41,565 bases of DNA, from contig MHBF01000125.1 of the NCBI GenBank assembly GCA_001803225.1, positions 1-41,565 on the forward strand. Direction: 5' to 3'. Position numbers and translations under genes: made by a program. Positions 8,604 to 16,230 of this stretch are shown here, one piece after another (position 1 is the first letter of the stretch; each line of letters opens with the position of its first letter). This DNA comes from Lentisphaerae bacterium GWF2_44_16 (GTDB lineage: Bacteria; Verrucomicrobiota; Lentisphaeria; Victivallales; GWF2-45-14). Under the pieces are notes generated by a model, which did no database searches, had not been told where the DNA came from, and was given only the letters and a program-made list of their open reading frames with translations.

Positions 8604-8617
8604 AATTACCTGTAATT
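8604..8617. promoter_or_regulatory. Perfect palindrome AATTAC-CT-GTAATT upstream of the HNH gene
   Basis: A 6+2+6 perfect palindrome 80 bases before the first gene of the ABC-3C cassette, next to a possible -35 box (TTGTGG, 8598-8603). It is a candidate operator for the cassette. The symmetry is seen; the role is inference, and AT-rich palindromes of this size also arise by chance. Confidence 0.3.
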
Positions 8618-8696
8618 ACATCTAAATTAAAGGATAAACAATTTTGTCTGCCGATAAAGTTGCGGCACAGATCTTTTCCGGGCTAGGTAAAAATAG

Positions 8697-9452
8697 ATGA
8701 GCGAAACTATTAGAAATAAAGACGCAAAAATTCTTTGCACAAAAAGCGGCAATAGATGCGCGTTATTTGATTGTCATAAAGAACTGGTTATAGACGCACA
8801 AAACAATGATCCGGCTTCCCTTATTGCCGAGATGGCACATATAAAAGGGGAAAAGCCAACTGCGCCTAGATACGATATTAATATGACGGATGAGGAACGT
8901 AATTCTTACAAAAATCTTATTTTACTGTGTCCATCATGTCATACAAAAATAGATAAGCAACCAAATACATATACGGTTGAATATCTCCATAAAATAAAAA
9001 ATGAACATGAAACCTGGATAATCAAATCGACCAAGCGGGAAGCTATTAGTGTTTCATTTTTGGAGCTTGGCATCGTAACGAAGCATTTGCTTGCAAATAA
9101 GGTTGTTCAAAACGAATCTCTGATATTGATTCCTCCCAGAGATAAAATCAAAAAGAATGGATTATCTAACAGCATAGTACAACAGATATTGATTGGAATG
9201 ACACAAGTAACACAGGTAGCTGATTTTATTGCAAAAATGAATGGCATAGAATCATCGTTTTCAGAAAAACTTATAAGCAGTTTCGTGAATGAGTATGAGC
9301 ATCTGAAAAACGAGGGAAATTATAGTAGCGATGAATTATTCGATAGATTGTTTGACTTTTCCTGTAGCGGCTCAGGAGATTTCAAACAAAGAGCGGCAGG
9401 TCTTTCTGTTCTGGTCTATCTATTTGAAAAATGTGAGGTATTTGAGAAATGA
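8697..9452 (+). CDS. HNH nuclease effector protein of an ABC-three-component system
   Basis: A 251-residue protein. Residues 1-110 form an HNH endonuclease domain: C21 and C26 with C78 and C81 are the likely structural zinc site, and H48 (in MAHIKGE), N73 (NLILLC) and H82 (CPSCHTKID) are the HNH catalytic residues. The second half (about 115-251) is helical with no enzyme motif and matches in position the C-terminal adaptor domains that tie effectors to the other ABC-3C components (family knowledge). The likely activity is cutting DNA when the system is triggered. The stop overlaps the next gene by 4 bases (ATGA at 9449). The ribosome site is weak (AGG at 8685-8687, 9 bases before ATG). Base composition is visibly AT-richer than the tgt or FapA regions, suggesting transfer. 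Confidence 0.82.
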   Translation: MSETIRNKDAKILCTKSGNRCALFDCHKELVIDAQNNDPASLIAEMAHIKGEKPTAPRYDINMTDEERNSYKNLILLCPSCHTKIDKQPNTYTVEYLHKIKNEHETWIIKSTKREAISVSFLELGIVTKHLLANKVVQNESLILIPPRDKIKKNGLSNSIVQQILIGMTQVTQVADFIAKMNGIESSFSEKLISSFVNEYEHLKNEGNYSSDELFDRLFDFSCSGSGDFKQRAAGLSVLVYLFEKCEVFEK

Positions 9453-9694
9453 TACTTCCAGATAAACACAATAAGTTGTCAAATTCATTACTTGGCGTTG
9501 GCGCAGTCATACTCGAAAATATGTCTGAGGCTAGAACTGTTTCATCTCTTTGGAATAAAGTAAAAGTTACTCCTGAAGTATCAACATTTGAAAGATTCAC
9601 ATTAAGCCTTGATCTTCTTTTTATGATAGGAGTAATTGAGTTCGATGAAGGATTTTTAAGGAGAACAATCAATGATATACGCAATAAGCGCTGA
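9449..9694 (+). CDS. ABC-3C middle component, MC6-like
   Basis: An 81-residue protein lying between the effector and the ATPase, overlapping the first by 4 bases and the second by 23. It begins MILPDKHNKLSNSLLGVGA and has a winged-helix-like middle (SEARTVSSLWNKV, then FERFTLSLDLLFMIGVIE), resembling the small 'middle component 6' proteins named in the ABC-three-component classification. In these systems the middle component is thought to bridge ATPase and effector. The assignment rests on recall of the family's N-terminus plus the exact gene order, not on a search. Tight overlap on both sides says the three proteins are made together in fixed proportion. Confidence 0.75.
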   Translation: MILPDKHNKLSNSLLGVGAVILENMSEARTVSSLWNKVKVTPEVSTFERFTLSLDLLFMIGVIEFDEGFLRRTINDIRNKR

Positions 9695-11423
9695 TAAACC
9701 TCATTTTAAAACTATAACTTTTAATCCGGGATTTAACGTAGTTCTCGCGGAAAGGACAAAAGAAGCAACAACAAAGGATTCTAGAAACGGACTTGGAAAA
9801 TCAACCATGATTGAAATAATTCATTTCTGTCTTGGCGGTAATACTGGTGAAACGCTATCAAAGCCGGAGATGAATGATTGGACATTTACTCTTGAAATAG
9901 AAATATTAGGAAAAAGAATTAAAATTTCAAGAAATACATCAAAATCACTCCAATCAAAGATCATGCTTGACGGCCCTTTTGAAAATTGGCTTATACACCC
10001 TAAATTCGATAAGAAATTAAGTTGTAATACACTGTCCAAAAAAGATTGGACTGAATTTCTGGGAAACGCATTTTTCGGATTAGAAGAAACCGAAAATAAT
10101 AAATATAAACCAACGTTCAGAAGCTTAATTTCTTATTTTATAAGGAAAGATGGCAATTCTGGGGCTTTTCTCAATCCATTTCAACACTTTAAAAAGCAAC
10201 ACGAATGGGATATACAAATAAATAACGCTTTTTTACTCGGGCTGGATTGGGAATATATCTCGAAGTTACAAATATTGAAAGACCGTAAAAAGGTAATAGA
10301 ACAAATAAAAATAGAAGCTCATTCTGGCATGCTTGCAACAATGATGGGCAGTCTGGGAGAGCTTGAAGCTTTGATGGTTCGACTTGAAGCACAAGTCAAA
10401 GAAGAAGAAGAAGCATTGGCTTCATTTCATGTATATCCGCAATATTCCCAAATAGAAATGAGGGCGAATGAATTAACTAAAAAAATTCATGACTTATCAA
10501 ATGAGGACATTTCCGATAAAAATTTGCTGGATCATTATAGACTGAGTCTGGTTGAGGAGATTGATGCCAGTCCTGAAACTTTAAAGTCAATATATTTGGA
10601 AGCTGGTTTTCATTTTCCTGAAAATATTACAAAAAAATTGGAAGATGTTTCAAGTTTTCACAAACAGATAGTTATTAACAGAAAAGATTTTCTGAAATCT
10701 GAAATAGAACGGTTGGACAAAACAATTAAAGAACGGAACCTGAATAAAAACAAACTGTCTAAAGAACGATCTGAGCTAATGATTATACTTAAAACACATG
10801 GGGCATTGGAAGAATATACCAAACTGCAAAATTTACATCAGGAAACTGTTTCAAAATTACAAGGTGTAAAACAGAAAATAGAAAATCTCAAGAAATTTGA
10901 ACAAGGCAAAAGCATGTTGGCTATAGATACGGAACTTTTATTTCAAAATGCCAAAATTGGAATGACGGAAAGGCAAAAGCAGAGAGAAGATGCTATTTTA
11001 CTCTTTAACGAGAATTCAAAAGCATTGTATGATGCTCCTGGCGCGTTATCAATTGATGTGGAAAAAACCGGATATAAGTTTGGAGTGACTATTGAACGTT
11101 CTGGAAGCCATGGAATTGGTAACATGAAGATTTTTTGTTATGATTTGATGCTTGCTCAATTATGGTCAAAAGTTTCCTATGTACCTAAACTGCTTGTACA
11201 TGATAGCATTTTGTTTGCAGATGTGGATGAACGACAGAAAGCTCATGCGATTGAACTTGCGGCGCGCGAATCTGATAGATTGGGCTTCCAATATATACTA
11301 ACGTTAAATTCAGATAGTATTCCTACTTCAGATTTTACTTCAGATTTTGATTTTTCAAAATATATAAGAGAAAAGTTTACTGATGCAACTGAGGATGGAG
11401 GCTTGTTAGGAGTGAGATTTTAA
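9672..11423 (+). CDS. DUF2326-type coiled-coil ABC ATPase of an ABC-three-component system
   Basis: A 583-residue SMC/RecN-like ATPase. The N-terminal half-domain has the Walker A in RNGLGKST (K43, S44) followed by MIEIIHFCLGG. Residues about 190-440 are charged coiled coil (for example LEALMVRLEAQVKEEEEAL and KSEIERLDKTIKERN). The C-terminal half-domain (about 455-583) carries a hydrophobic strand and acidic end KLLVHDS near residue 507-512, then YILTLNSDS, ending in DGGLLGVRF, the pattern of DUF2326 proteins. Such ATPases are thought to sense DNA or RNA features of invaders and license the effector. AAGGAG at 9658-9663 sits 8 bases before the ATG, a strong ribosome site inside the preceding gene. 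The C-terminus looks complete. Confidence 0.88.
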   Translation: MIYAISADKPHFKTITFNPGFNVVLAERTKEATTKDSRNGLGKSTMIEIIHFCLGGNTGETLSKPEMNDWTFTLEIEILGKRIKISRNTSKSLQSKIMLDGPFENWLIHPKFDKKLSCNTLSKKDWTEFLGNAFFGLEETENNKYKPTFRSLISYFIRKDGNSGAFLNPFQHFKKQHEWDIQINNAFLLGLDWEYISKLQILKDRKKVIEQIKIEAHSGMLATMMGSLGELEALMVRLEAQVKEEEEALASFHVYPQYSQIEMRANELTKKIHDLSNEDISDKNLLDHYRLSLVEEIDASPETLKSIYLEAGFHFPENITKKLEDVSSFHKQIVINRKDFLKSEIERLDKTIKERNLNKNKLSKERSELMIILKTHGALEEYTKLQNLHQETVSKLQGVKQKIENLKKFEQGKSMLAIDTELLFQNAKIGMTERQKQREDAILLFNENSKALYDAPGALSIDVEKTGYKFGVTIERSGSHGIGNMKIFCYDLMLAQLWSKVSYVPKLLVHDSILFADVDERQKAHAIELAARESDRLGFQYILTLNSDSIPTSDFTSDFDFSKYIREKFTDATEDGGLLGVRF

Positions 11424-11566
11424 TCAAAAAGGATTCCAATTCCACTCTTTTCCGATACCTTCAAACCGAGAAAATTTTCCAGCCCTCTTGAAGGATGTAA
11501 GGATTTTATCCAGACCATATCCGAACACTATGTTTCTAAAAAGATAAACTGATTGAATAATGAAAC
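11424..11566. other. Short open stretch after the ATPase stop, possible gene remnant
   Basis: In the same frame as the ATPase, immediately after its TAA, 42 further codons are open up to TGA at 11550-11552. The second part (FSSPLEGCKDFIQTISEHYV, from about 11478) has a protein-like composition, but there is no start codon or ribosome site. It could be the 3' remnant of a gene lost when the cassette arrived, or chance. No hairpin repeat like that at 8432-8523 is seen here. Confidence 0.25.
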
Positions 11567-12523
11567 TTAGCTTGAAAAGAGGTCCGGGGTGTAATTTGCG
11601 GATTGCGGAAGTTTTTTTGAGGAAGAAGGATTTTCGCCGAAAAGGGAAGGGCTTGAAAGTTTATCTATTTCGGTCAGTATGCTTTTCAATTCCAGCTCAG
11701 ACGCGATTGTTTTGAGATTTTCCCAGTCCGGAACTGAGCGTTTCATTTTTTCAATGTTTTCCCAGGAATTATCGGGAATATCTTTTATGAGGGTTATGAG
11801 TCTGATGTTTTTCTGAAGGAGCGCTTCGGAGCTTCTGATTTTTTCCCGGAGTTTTTCATTTTTGATTTCATCGGCCCGGCGAAGCATGGATGGAATATCG
11901 CCGAACTCCGCCATCAGTTTTGAAGCTGTTTTAGGGCCCACTCCCTCAATGCCTGGAATATTGTCGGAATTATCTCCGATAAGGGAGAGATAGTCAATCA
12001 TCTGCTCAGGTTTAATCTCATATTTTTCAAAAACACCCTCCGGGCCCATAAGCATAAGCCCCCCTTCTTTTTTGTCGGGGACGAGCATTTTGACACGTTC
12101 ATTGACAAGCTGCGCCATGTCCTTGTCTCCGGTAATTATTCTTACGGGAAAATCCCTGAATTTTTCCGTCAGCACTGCTATTATATCATCAGCCTCAATG
12201 CCTTCCCTTTCCAGAAGAGGCCAGCCGAAACAGGCGATCATCTTTCTTATGAGCGGGATTTGAGATTTAAGTTCTTCCGGCATAGGCGGACGTCCGGCCT
12301 TGTAGTCGGGAGCTATTTCGAGACGCATGGCCGATTTGCCCAGATCAAAGACGAAAGCGCCAAATTCGGAAGGATAATCCCTGTGGACTCTCAAAAGAAA
12401 TTTAGCCAGCGCGTAAACCGCGTTGCTGGGCTGTCCTTTTGAGTTTGAGAGATGAGCTATGGCATAGTAACTCCGGTATATCAGAGCATAAGCGTCTATC
12501 AGTATGATTTGTTTTCCGTCCAT
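11567..12523 (-). CDS. Stand-alone 5'-3' exonuclease (PolA N-terminal domain type)
   Basis: This 318-residue protein corresponds to the 5' nuclease (flap endonuclease) part of DNA polymerase I without the polymerase. Metal-binding acidic residues are visible: the Asp of LIDAYALIYRS, FDLGKSAMR, EGIEADDIIAV, ITGDKDMAQLV and LIGDNSDN; the helix-three-turn-helix GIEGVGPKTASKL follows. It likely trims flaps or RNA primers. The last ~35 residues are a low-complexity tail with SPSLF and a near-terminal TPDLF, both resembling the sliding-clamp-binding pattern xx(S/D)LF (inference). Because the tail is clean and the gene ends properly, I read it as a genuine single-domain gene rather than a truncated polA. 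It lies convergent to the ABC-3C cassette. Confidence 0.9.
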   Translation of the reverse strand: MDGKQIILIDAYALIYRSYYAIAHLSNSKGQPSNAVYALAKFLLRVHRDYPSEFGAFVFDLGKSAMRLEIAPDYKAGRPPMPEELKSQIPLIRKMIACFGWPLLEREGIEADDIIAVLTEKFRDFPVRIITGDKDMAQLVNERVKMLVPDKKEGGLMLMGPEGVFEKYEIKPEQMIDYLSLIGDNSDNIPGIEGVGPKTASKLMAEFGDIPSMLRRADEIKNEKLREKIRSSEALLQKNIRLITLIKDIPDNSWENIEKMKRSVPDWENLKTIASELELKSILTEIDKLSSPSLFGENPSSSKKLPQSANYTPDLFSS

Positions 12524-12581
12524 TATTTTCCTTTCACACCGTACTTTACCACCTGAAGCCGCTTGAAAAAAGAAACTTCTC

Positions 12582-12610
12582 TTAGAAATATCCGTATTTT
12601 ATGCTATAAT
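12582..12610 (+). promoter_or_regulatory. Probable promoter of the FapA gene
   Basis: A perfect TATAAT at 12605-12610 with a weak -35 (TTAGAA, 12582-12587) 17 bases upstream, in the divergent gap between the exonuclease and FapA genes. It leaves a leader of about 100 bases before the ATG at 12718. Confidence 0.55.
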
Positions 12611-12717
12611 TCATTAAGGGGGATTTGCTTCTCATGTAAATATCCGGCGGAAACAGCCGATAACATATCCTGCCTGTCTCCCTTTAAAAAAATCAGGTAA
12701 CTAAAAAGGATTCAAGG

Positions 12718-14313
12718 ATGCCTGACGAAAAAGAAGATATCAGCTCCAAGAGCAAAATGCTTGAAACAAAAGCGGACGTAAAGCTTCTTTACGAAACCGA
12801 AACCCCTCTATACAAACTTCATCTTGAAATCAGACACCGCGGCATTGAACTCTGGGGCAATATAAAACCCACCCAGAAAGGGGAGATAATTCACGAAAAA
12901 GATCTCCTGGAAATATTCAAGGAACATAATGTAAGCGGCGAAATCAAAAAAGAAAACATCAAGATATTCTGCGCAAAAGCCTGCCTCGGACATGTGCAGG
13001 AAAATATACTTCTGGTAACAGGAGTGGAACCGCAGAAGGGCAAAGACGAGTGGATTGAGTTTTTAATAAGGCCCTCAACGGATAAGCCAAGATATGTCAA
13101 GGACGAACACGGCAATATAGACTATGCCAACCTGCATCTTTTTGACAATGCCATGCCCGGACAACTGATATGTCAGACCCGTCCGGCAGAAGAAGGGATT
13201 CCGGGAGTTTCCGTTACAGGCGAGCTTATCCAGGCCCCGAGAGGACTTCCTCTCGAACCTCTGCCGAAAGAGGGAACCGATGTCAGAATGGAAAAAGAAA
13301 GTAATTCCTGCAAATATTTCGCAAGAATGCCGGGCCGGGTTATTTATGAGAACAACTCTATCTCAATTGTTGATAAATATGTTGTGAACGAAGACGTGGA
13401 TTTGAATGTGGGACATATTGATTTCGTTGGACACGTTGAAATAAAAGGCGACGTGGTAAATGATTTCAATGTCAAGGCTGGAAAAAGCCTGATAATAAAA
13501 GGAAATATCGGGGTCTGTCATATAGAAAGCGGCGGCGACATAACAATAGGCGGAATGTCCGGTGATGAAAGGGGCACGATAAAATGCGGGGGAAACATTA
13601 CGGCACGTTATCTGAACAGTGCCATAATCGAGTGCAAGGGAAATATTTCCGTCAAAAATGAGATAGTCAATTGCAAGGTGAAATGCGGAGGCATAATAGA
13701 TGTGAACCTCGGCGCCATAGTTGGAGGAGAATGCACTGCCCTTGCCGGAATTGAAGCCCGGATAATCGGATCTGAAATAGGAGTCAAAACAAAGCTTATA
13801 TGCGGCGTATGCTATATTGCCGAAGAAAAAAAGAAGAAAATACATGAGGAGCTCGACCCGGCAACTGAGCAGATTGAAAAAATAAGCAAAAGGCTTGACC
13901 CTGTCCTGAAAAATCCACGCGTCCTGCTCGGACTTTCACAGAAAGACAGAGACAGCATTAAAGAACTCGCCGAAAAATTTCAGGAACTTCTTCCAATACA
14001 GGCAAAACTGAGAAAAGAACTTGAGGAAATAGAAAAAGATGTCGAGAGCAGAGCAAACCGCATAATCTGTTCAAGAAAATCGATAGAAAGAGGCGTGGAT
14101 ATAACACTTGCCACTACAAACGAGGTCATTTTGCGAAGCATAGACAGGCCTGTAACAATAATAAGAAATTCCAGAAACGGTTCGCTTCGCGTTATCCCGA
14201 AACACCCTATAACCGATAACGCCAAACAAGTTGATAAAGACCTCCTGAGACAGGAAGACGAAGATGAACGCCGCGCAAGAGAAAAAGAACGCCGCGAACG
14301 CAGGGACGCGTAA
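12718..14313 (+). CDS. FapA (DUF342) family polymer-forming protein
   Basis: A 531-residue member of the DUF342/FapA family (flagellar assembly protein A in Vibrio; function elsewhere unclear). The N-terminal half has the GQLICQTRPAEEGIPGVSVTG motif region (about 143-165) typical of the family. Residues about 215-365 are a run of short repeats with alternating hydrophobic residues and glycine (GHVEIKGDV, KAGKSLIIKGNI, ESGGDITIGG, KCGGNITA, ECKGNISV, KCGGIIDV), predicting a right-handed beta-helix. A helical coiled-coil segment follows (370-440) and the tail is highly charged. AAGGA lies 7 bases before the ATG. It leads a co-directional group with wecB, a sugar transferase and a Maf-like protein, so a role near surface glycan or appendage assembly is plausible; no flagellar gene is in the window. 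Confidence 0.85.
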   Translation: MPDEKEDISSKSKMLETKADVKLLYETETPLYKLHLEIRHRGIELWGNIKPTQKGEIIHEKDLLEIFKEHNVSGEIKKENIKIFCAKACLGHVQENILLVTGVEPQKGKDEWIEFLIRPSTDKPRYVKDEHGNIDYANLHLFDNAMPGQLICQTRPAEEGIPGVSVTGELIQAPRGLPLEPLPKEGTDVRMEKESNSCKYFARMPGRVIYENNSISIVDKYVVNEDVDLNVGHIDFVGHVEIKGDVVNDFNVKAGKSLIIKGNIGVCHIESGGDITIGGMSGDERGTIKCGGNITARYLNSAIIECKGNISVKNEIVNCKVKCGGIIDVNLGAIVGGECTALAGIEARIIGSEIGVKTKLICGVCYIAEEKKKKIHEELDPATEQIEKISKRLDPVLKNPRVLLGLSQKDRDSIKELAEKFQELLPIQAKLRKELEEIEKDVESRANRIICSRKSIERGVDITLATTNEVILRSIDRPVTIIRNSRNGSLRVIPKHPITDNAKQVDKDLLRQEDEDERRAREKERRERRDA

Positions 14314-14390
14314 AAAACTCCCCGGCTGATTCGTACTTGAAAATATCAGATTCGCTGTTCAAGTATAATAAAACTCCGGATTTCGAAGAA

Positions 14391-15476
14391 ATGAAGATAT
14401 GCACTATAATAGGGGCAAGGCCTCAATTCATTAAAGCCGCCGCGGTATCCGCCGTCCTTGCCGCAAATAAATCAGTCAGTGAAGTAATAATTCATACAGG
14501 ACAGCACTACGATCCTGAAATGTCGGATATTTTTTTCAGAGAACTTAAAATACCCAGGGAAAAATATAATCTCGCCATCGGTTCGGGCCCGCATGGAGAA
14601 CAAACCGGCAAAATGCTTATGGAGCTTGAAAGAGTTCTTTTGGACGAAAAGCCCGACTGGGTGCTTCTTTACGGTGATACAAATTCGACCGCTTCCGGTG
14701 CCCTCGCAGCAGTCAAATTACAGATACCCGTCGCGCATGTCGAGGCCGGAATGCGTTCCTTCAACCGGAAAATGCCGGAGGAAATCAACAGAATAATAAC
14801 AGACCATATAAGCACACTGAATTTCTGTTCCACTCAGACCGCGGTGAAAAACCTCTTTGAAGAAGGCAGGAGAGAAACGGCTTTTTTCGTAGGCGACGTA
14901 ATGTATGATCTGGCCCTGCAATCCATCAAGTATGCTGAAAAGTATTCCAACCCGTTTGAAAAATATTCAGTCAAAAAGGGAAAATACATACTCATGACCT
15001 GCCACAGGGCAGAAAATACCGACTGTCCTGAACGGCTCTCCGGCATTGTAAACGCGGTCAATAAAATCGCGCGGAAAATCCCTGTCCTTCTTCCATTGCA
15101 TCCGAGAACAAAAAAATATCTGAGCGATTATAAGCTGAACTTCTCAACGGATGTCAAAATAGTTTCTCCTTTAAGTTACTTTGAAATGATATTACTGGAA
15201 AAATCCGCGAAAATAATACTTACCGATTCCGGCGGCATACAGAAAGAAGCTTTCTTTTACAAGGTGCCGTGCATCACCATGAGAGATGAAACGGAATGGC
15301 TGGAAACACTTGAAAACGGCTGGAACATAATTACCGGCGCCGACTACGGTAAAATATGCGAAGCATTTCAGTATTTCACGGAAACTGTACTGGAATGCAG
15401 CAATCTCAAGCCTTACGGCGACGGCAAAGCCGCCGCAAAAATACTTAAAATCCTCAGCGCAAAACGAAATGTATAA
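14391..15476 (+). CDS. wecB: UDP-N-acetylglucosamine 2-epimerase (non-hydrolysing)
   Basis: Interconverts UDP-GlcNAc and UDP-ManNAc in the cytoplasm, feeding surface polysaccharide synthesis. The conserved start KICTIIGARPQFIKAAAV fixes the ATG at 14391 (361 residues); a frame extension to a TTG at 14337 has no ribosome site and goes beyond the family N-terminus. Family motifs include GDTNSTASGALAA, HVEAGMRSFNRKMPEE, MTCHRAEN, LHPRTKKY and LTDSGGIQKEAFF. The last 8 bases overlap the sugar transferase gene, so the two are coupled. A TATAAT at 14364-14369 is seen just before the start but lacks a properly spaced -35 box. Confidence 0.94.
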   Translation: MKICTIIGARPQFIKAAAVSAVLAANKSVSEVIIHTGQHYDPEMSDIFFRELKIPREKYNLAIGSGPHGEQTGKMLMELERVLLDEKPDWVLLYGDTNSTASGALAAVKLQIPVAHVEAGMRSFNRKMPEEINRIITDHISTLNFCSTQTAVKNLFEEGRRETAFFVGDVMYDLALQSIKYAEKYSNPFEKYSVKKGKYILMTCHRAENTDCPERLSGIVNAVNKIARKIPVLLPLHPRTKKYLSDYKLNFSTDVKIVSPLSYFEMILLEKSAKIILTDSGGIQKEAFFYKVPCITMRDETEWLETLENGWNIITGADYGKICEAFQYFTETVLECSNLKPYGDGKAAAKILKILSAKRNV

Positions 15477-16089
15477 AGCTTTCTTCAAAAGAATTATTGA
15501 TTTTGCGGCAGCTCTTATTCTGCTTTTTATCTTTCTGCCTTTTTTTATTTTAATCGCGCTTGTCATCAAGTTCGATTCAAAAGGGCCCGTCTTTTTCAGG
15601 CAGTTCCGTGGAGGGCGCGGCGGAAAATATTTTACCATGCTCAAATTCCGTTCTATGGCGCAGAATGAAAACGCCGAGAAAAAAGGCTTTGAGCCGGGTT
15701 CGCTCGCAAGAGTAACGCGCTCCGGAAAAATACTCAGAAAAACCAAGCTCGATGAACTTCCGCAACTCCTGAACGTACTGAAAGGCGATATGTCTCTTGT
15801 GGGCCCGCGGCCTGAAGTTAAGCCGTACATAGAACTTTACCCGGAAAAATGGACTGAAATTCTTTCCGTGAGGCCCGGCATTACTGACCCGGCTTCCATT
15901 AAATTCAGAAACGAGGAGGAAATCCTCGCGCGTTCCGGCAATCCGGAAAAAGAATACCGCGATACAGTGCTTCCCCTTAAACTGGCGATTTATAAAAATT
16001 ACGTTGACAGTATTTCATTTTCAGCTGACGCGAAAATTCTTTTTCTGACCATATTTGCGGTAATCCTTAACAGAAATACGGCTTCTTAA
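15469..16089 (+). CDS. Undecaprenyl-phosphate sugar phosphotransferase (small monotopic PGT)
   Basis: Transfers a sugar-1-phosphate from a UDP-sugar to undecaprenyl phosphate, the first membrane step of a glycan repeat unit. At 206 residues it is the minimal PglC/WcaJ catalytic form: one hydrophobic re-entrant segment at about 10-34, then KGPVFFRQFRGGRGGKYF, the catalytic Asp-Glu of KLDELPQLLNVLKGDMSLVGPRPE, and the RPGITDPASI motif. The substrate sugar cannot be told from sequence; the coupled wecB suggests a HexNAc-containing glycan (inference). There is no flippase or polymerase gene in the window, so the rest of the pathway lies elsewhere. Confidence 0.92.
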   Translation: MYKAFFKRIIDFAAALILLFIFLPFFILIALVIKFDSKGPVFFRQFRGGRGGKYFTMLKFRSMAQNENAEKKGFEPGSLARVTRSGKILRKTKLDELPQLLNVLKGDMSLVGPRPEVKPYIELYPEKWTEILSVRPGITDPASIKFRNEEEILARSGNPEKEYRDTVLPLKLAIYKNYVDSISFSADAKILFLTIFAVILNRNTAS

Positions 16090-16230
16090 AAAATTTCTTT
16101 TATTGCAGTGTCACTTTGCGATACTGTCTTATTCAAATTTGTTTTGAGACTTAATGTAGCTATATTAGCAGATATATACGGAAGGCACAAAAAGAAAATT
16201 TAAATAAAATCTAAAGGAGTTAAGAAAGAA

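Larger units (their letters stand above)
8183..8696. other. AT-rich, hairpin-bearing region upstream of the ABC-3C cassette
   Basis: About 510 bases with no gene I can support. It holds an A-run (8201-8210), a degenerate direct repeat (AAAATTCGCGTTTTTGAGA at 8221-8239 and AAAATTCGCCCGTTTGAGA at 8244-8262), the hairpin cluster at 8432-8523, and a 14-bp palindrome at 8604-8617. A 75-codon frame (8176-8403) and a 25-codon frame (8538-8615) lack ribosome sites and protein character. The region marks the boundary between ordinary chromosome and the AT-richer cassette, so it may contain remains of the element that brought the cassette in (inference). Confidence 0.5.

Noticed and set aside
8538..8615. 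25-codon frame starting MKIKPSLIKIMRHKG
   Set aside because: Too short to separate from chance, with no ribosome site and a palindrome inside its 3' end.
11567..12523. Truncated polA pseudogene
   Set aside because: The 5' nuclease domain is complete, all catalytic acids are present and the gene ends in its own tail, so it reads as a functional single-domain gene.
14337..14390. Upstream TTG start for wecB
   Set aside because: It extends 18 residues beyond the conserved family N-terminus and has no ribosome site.
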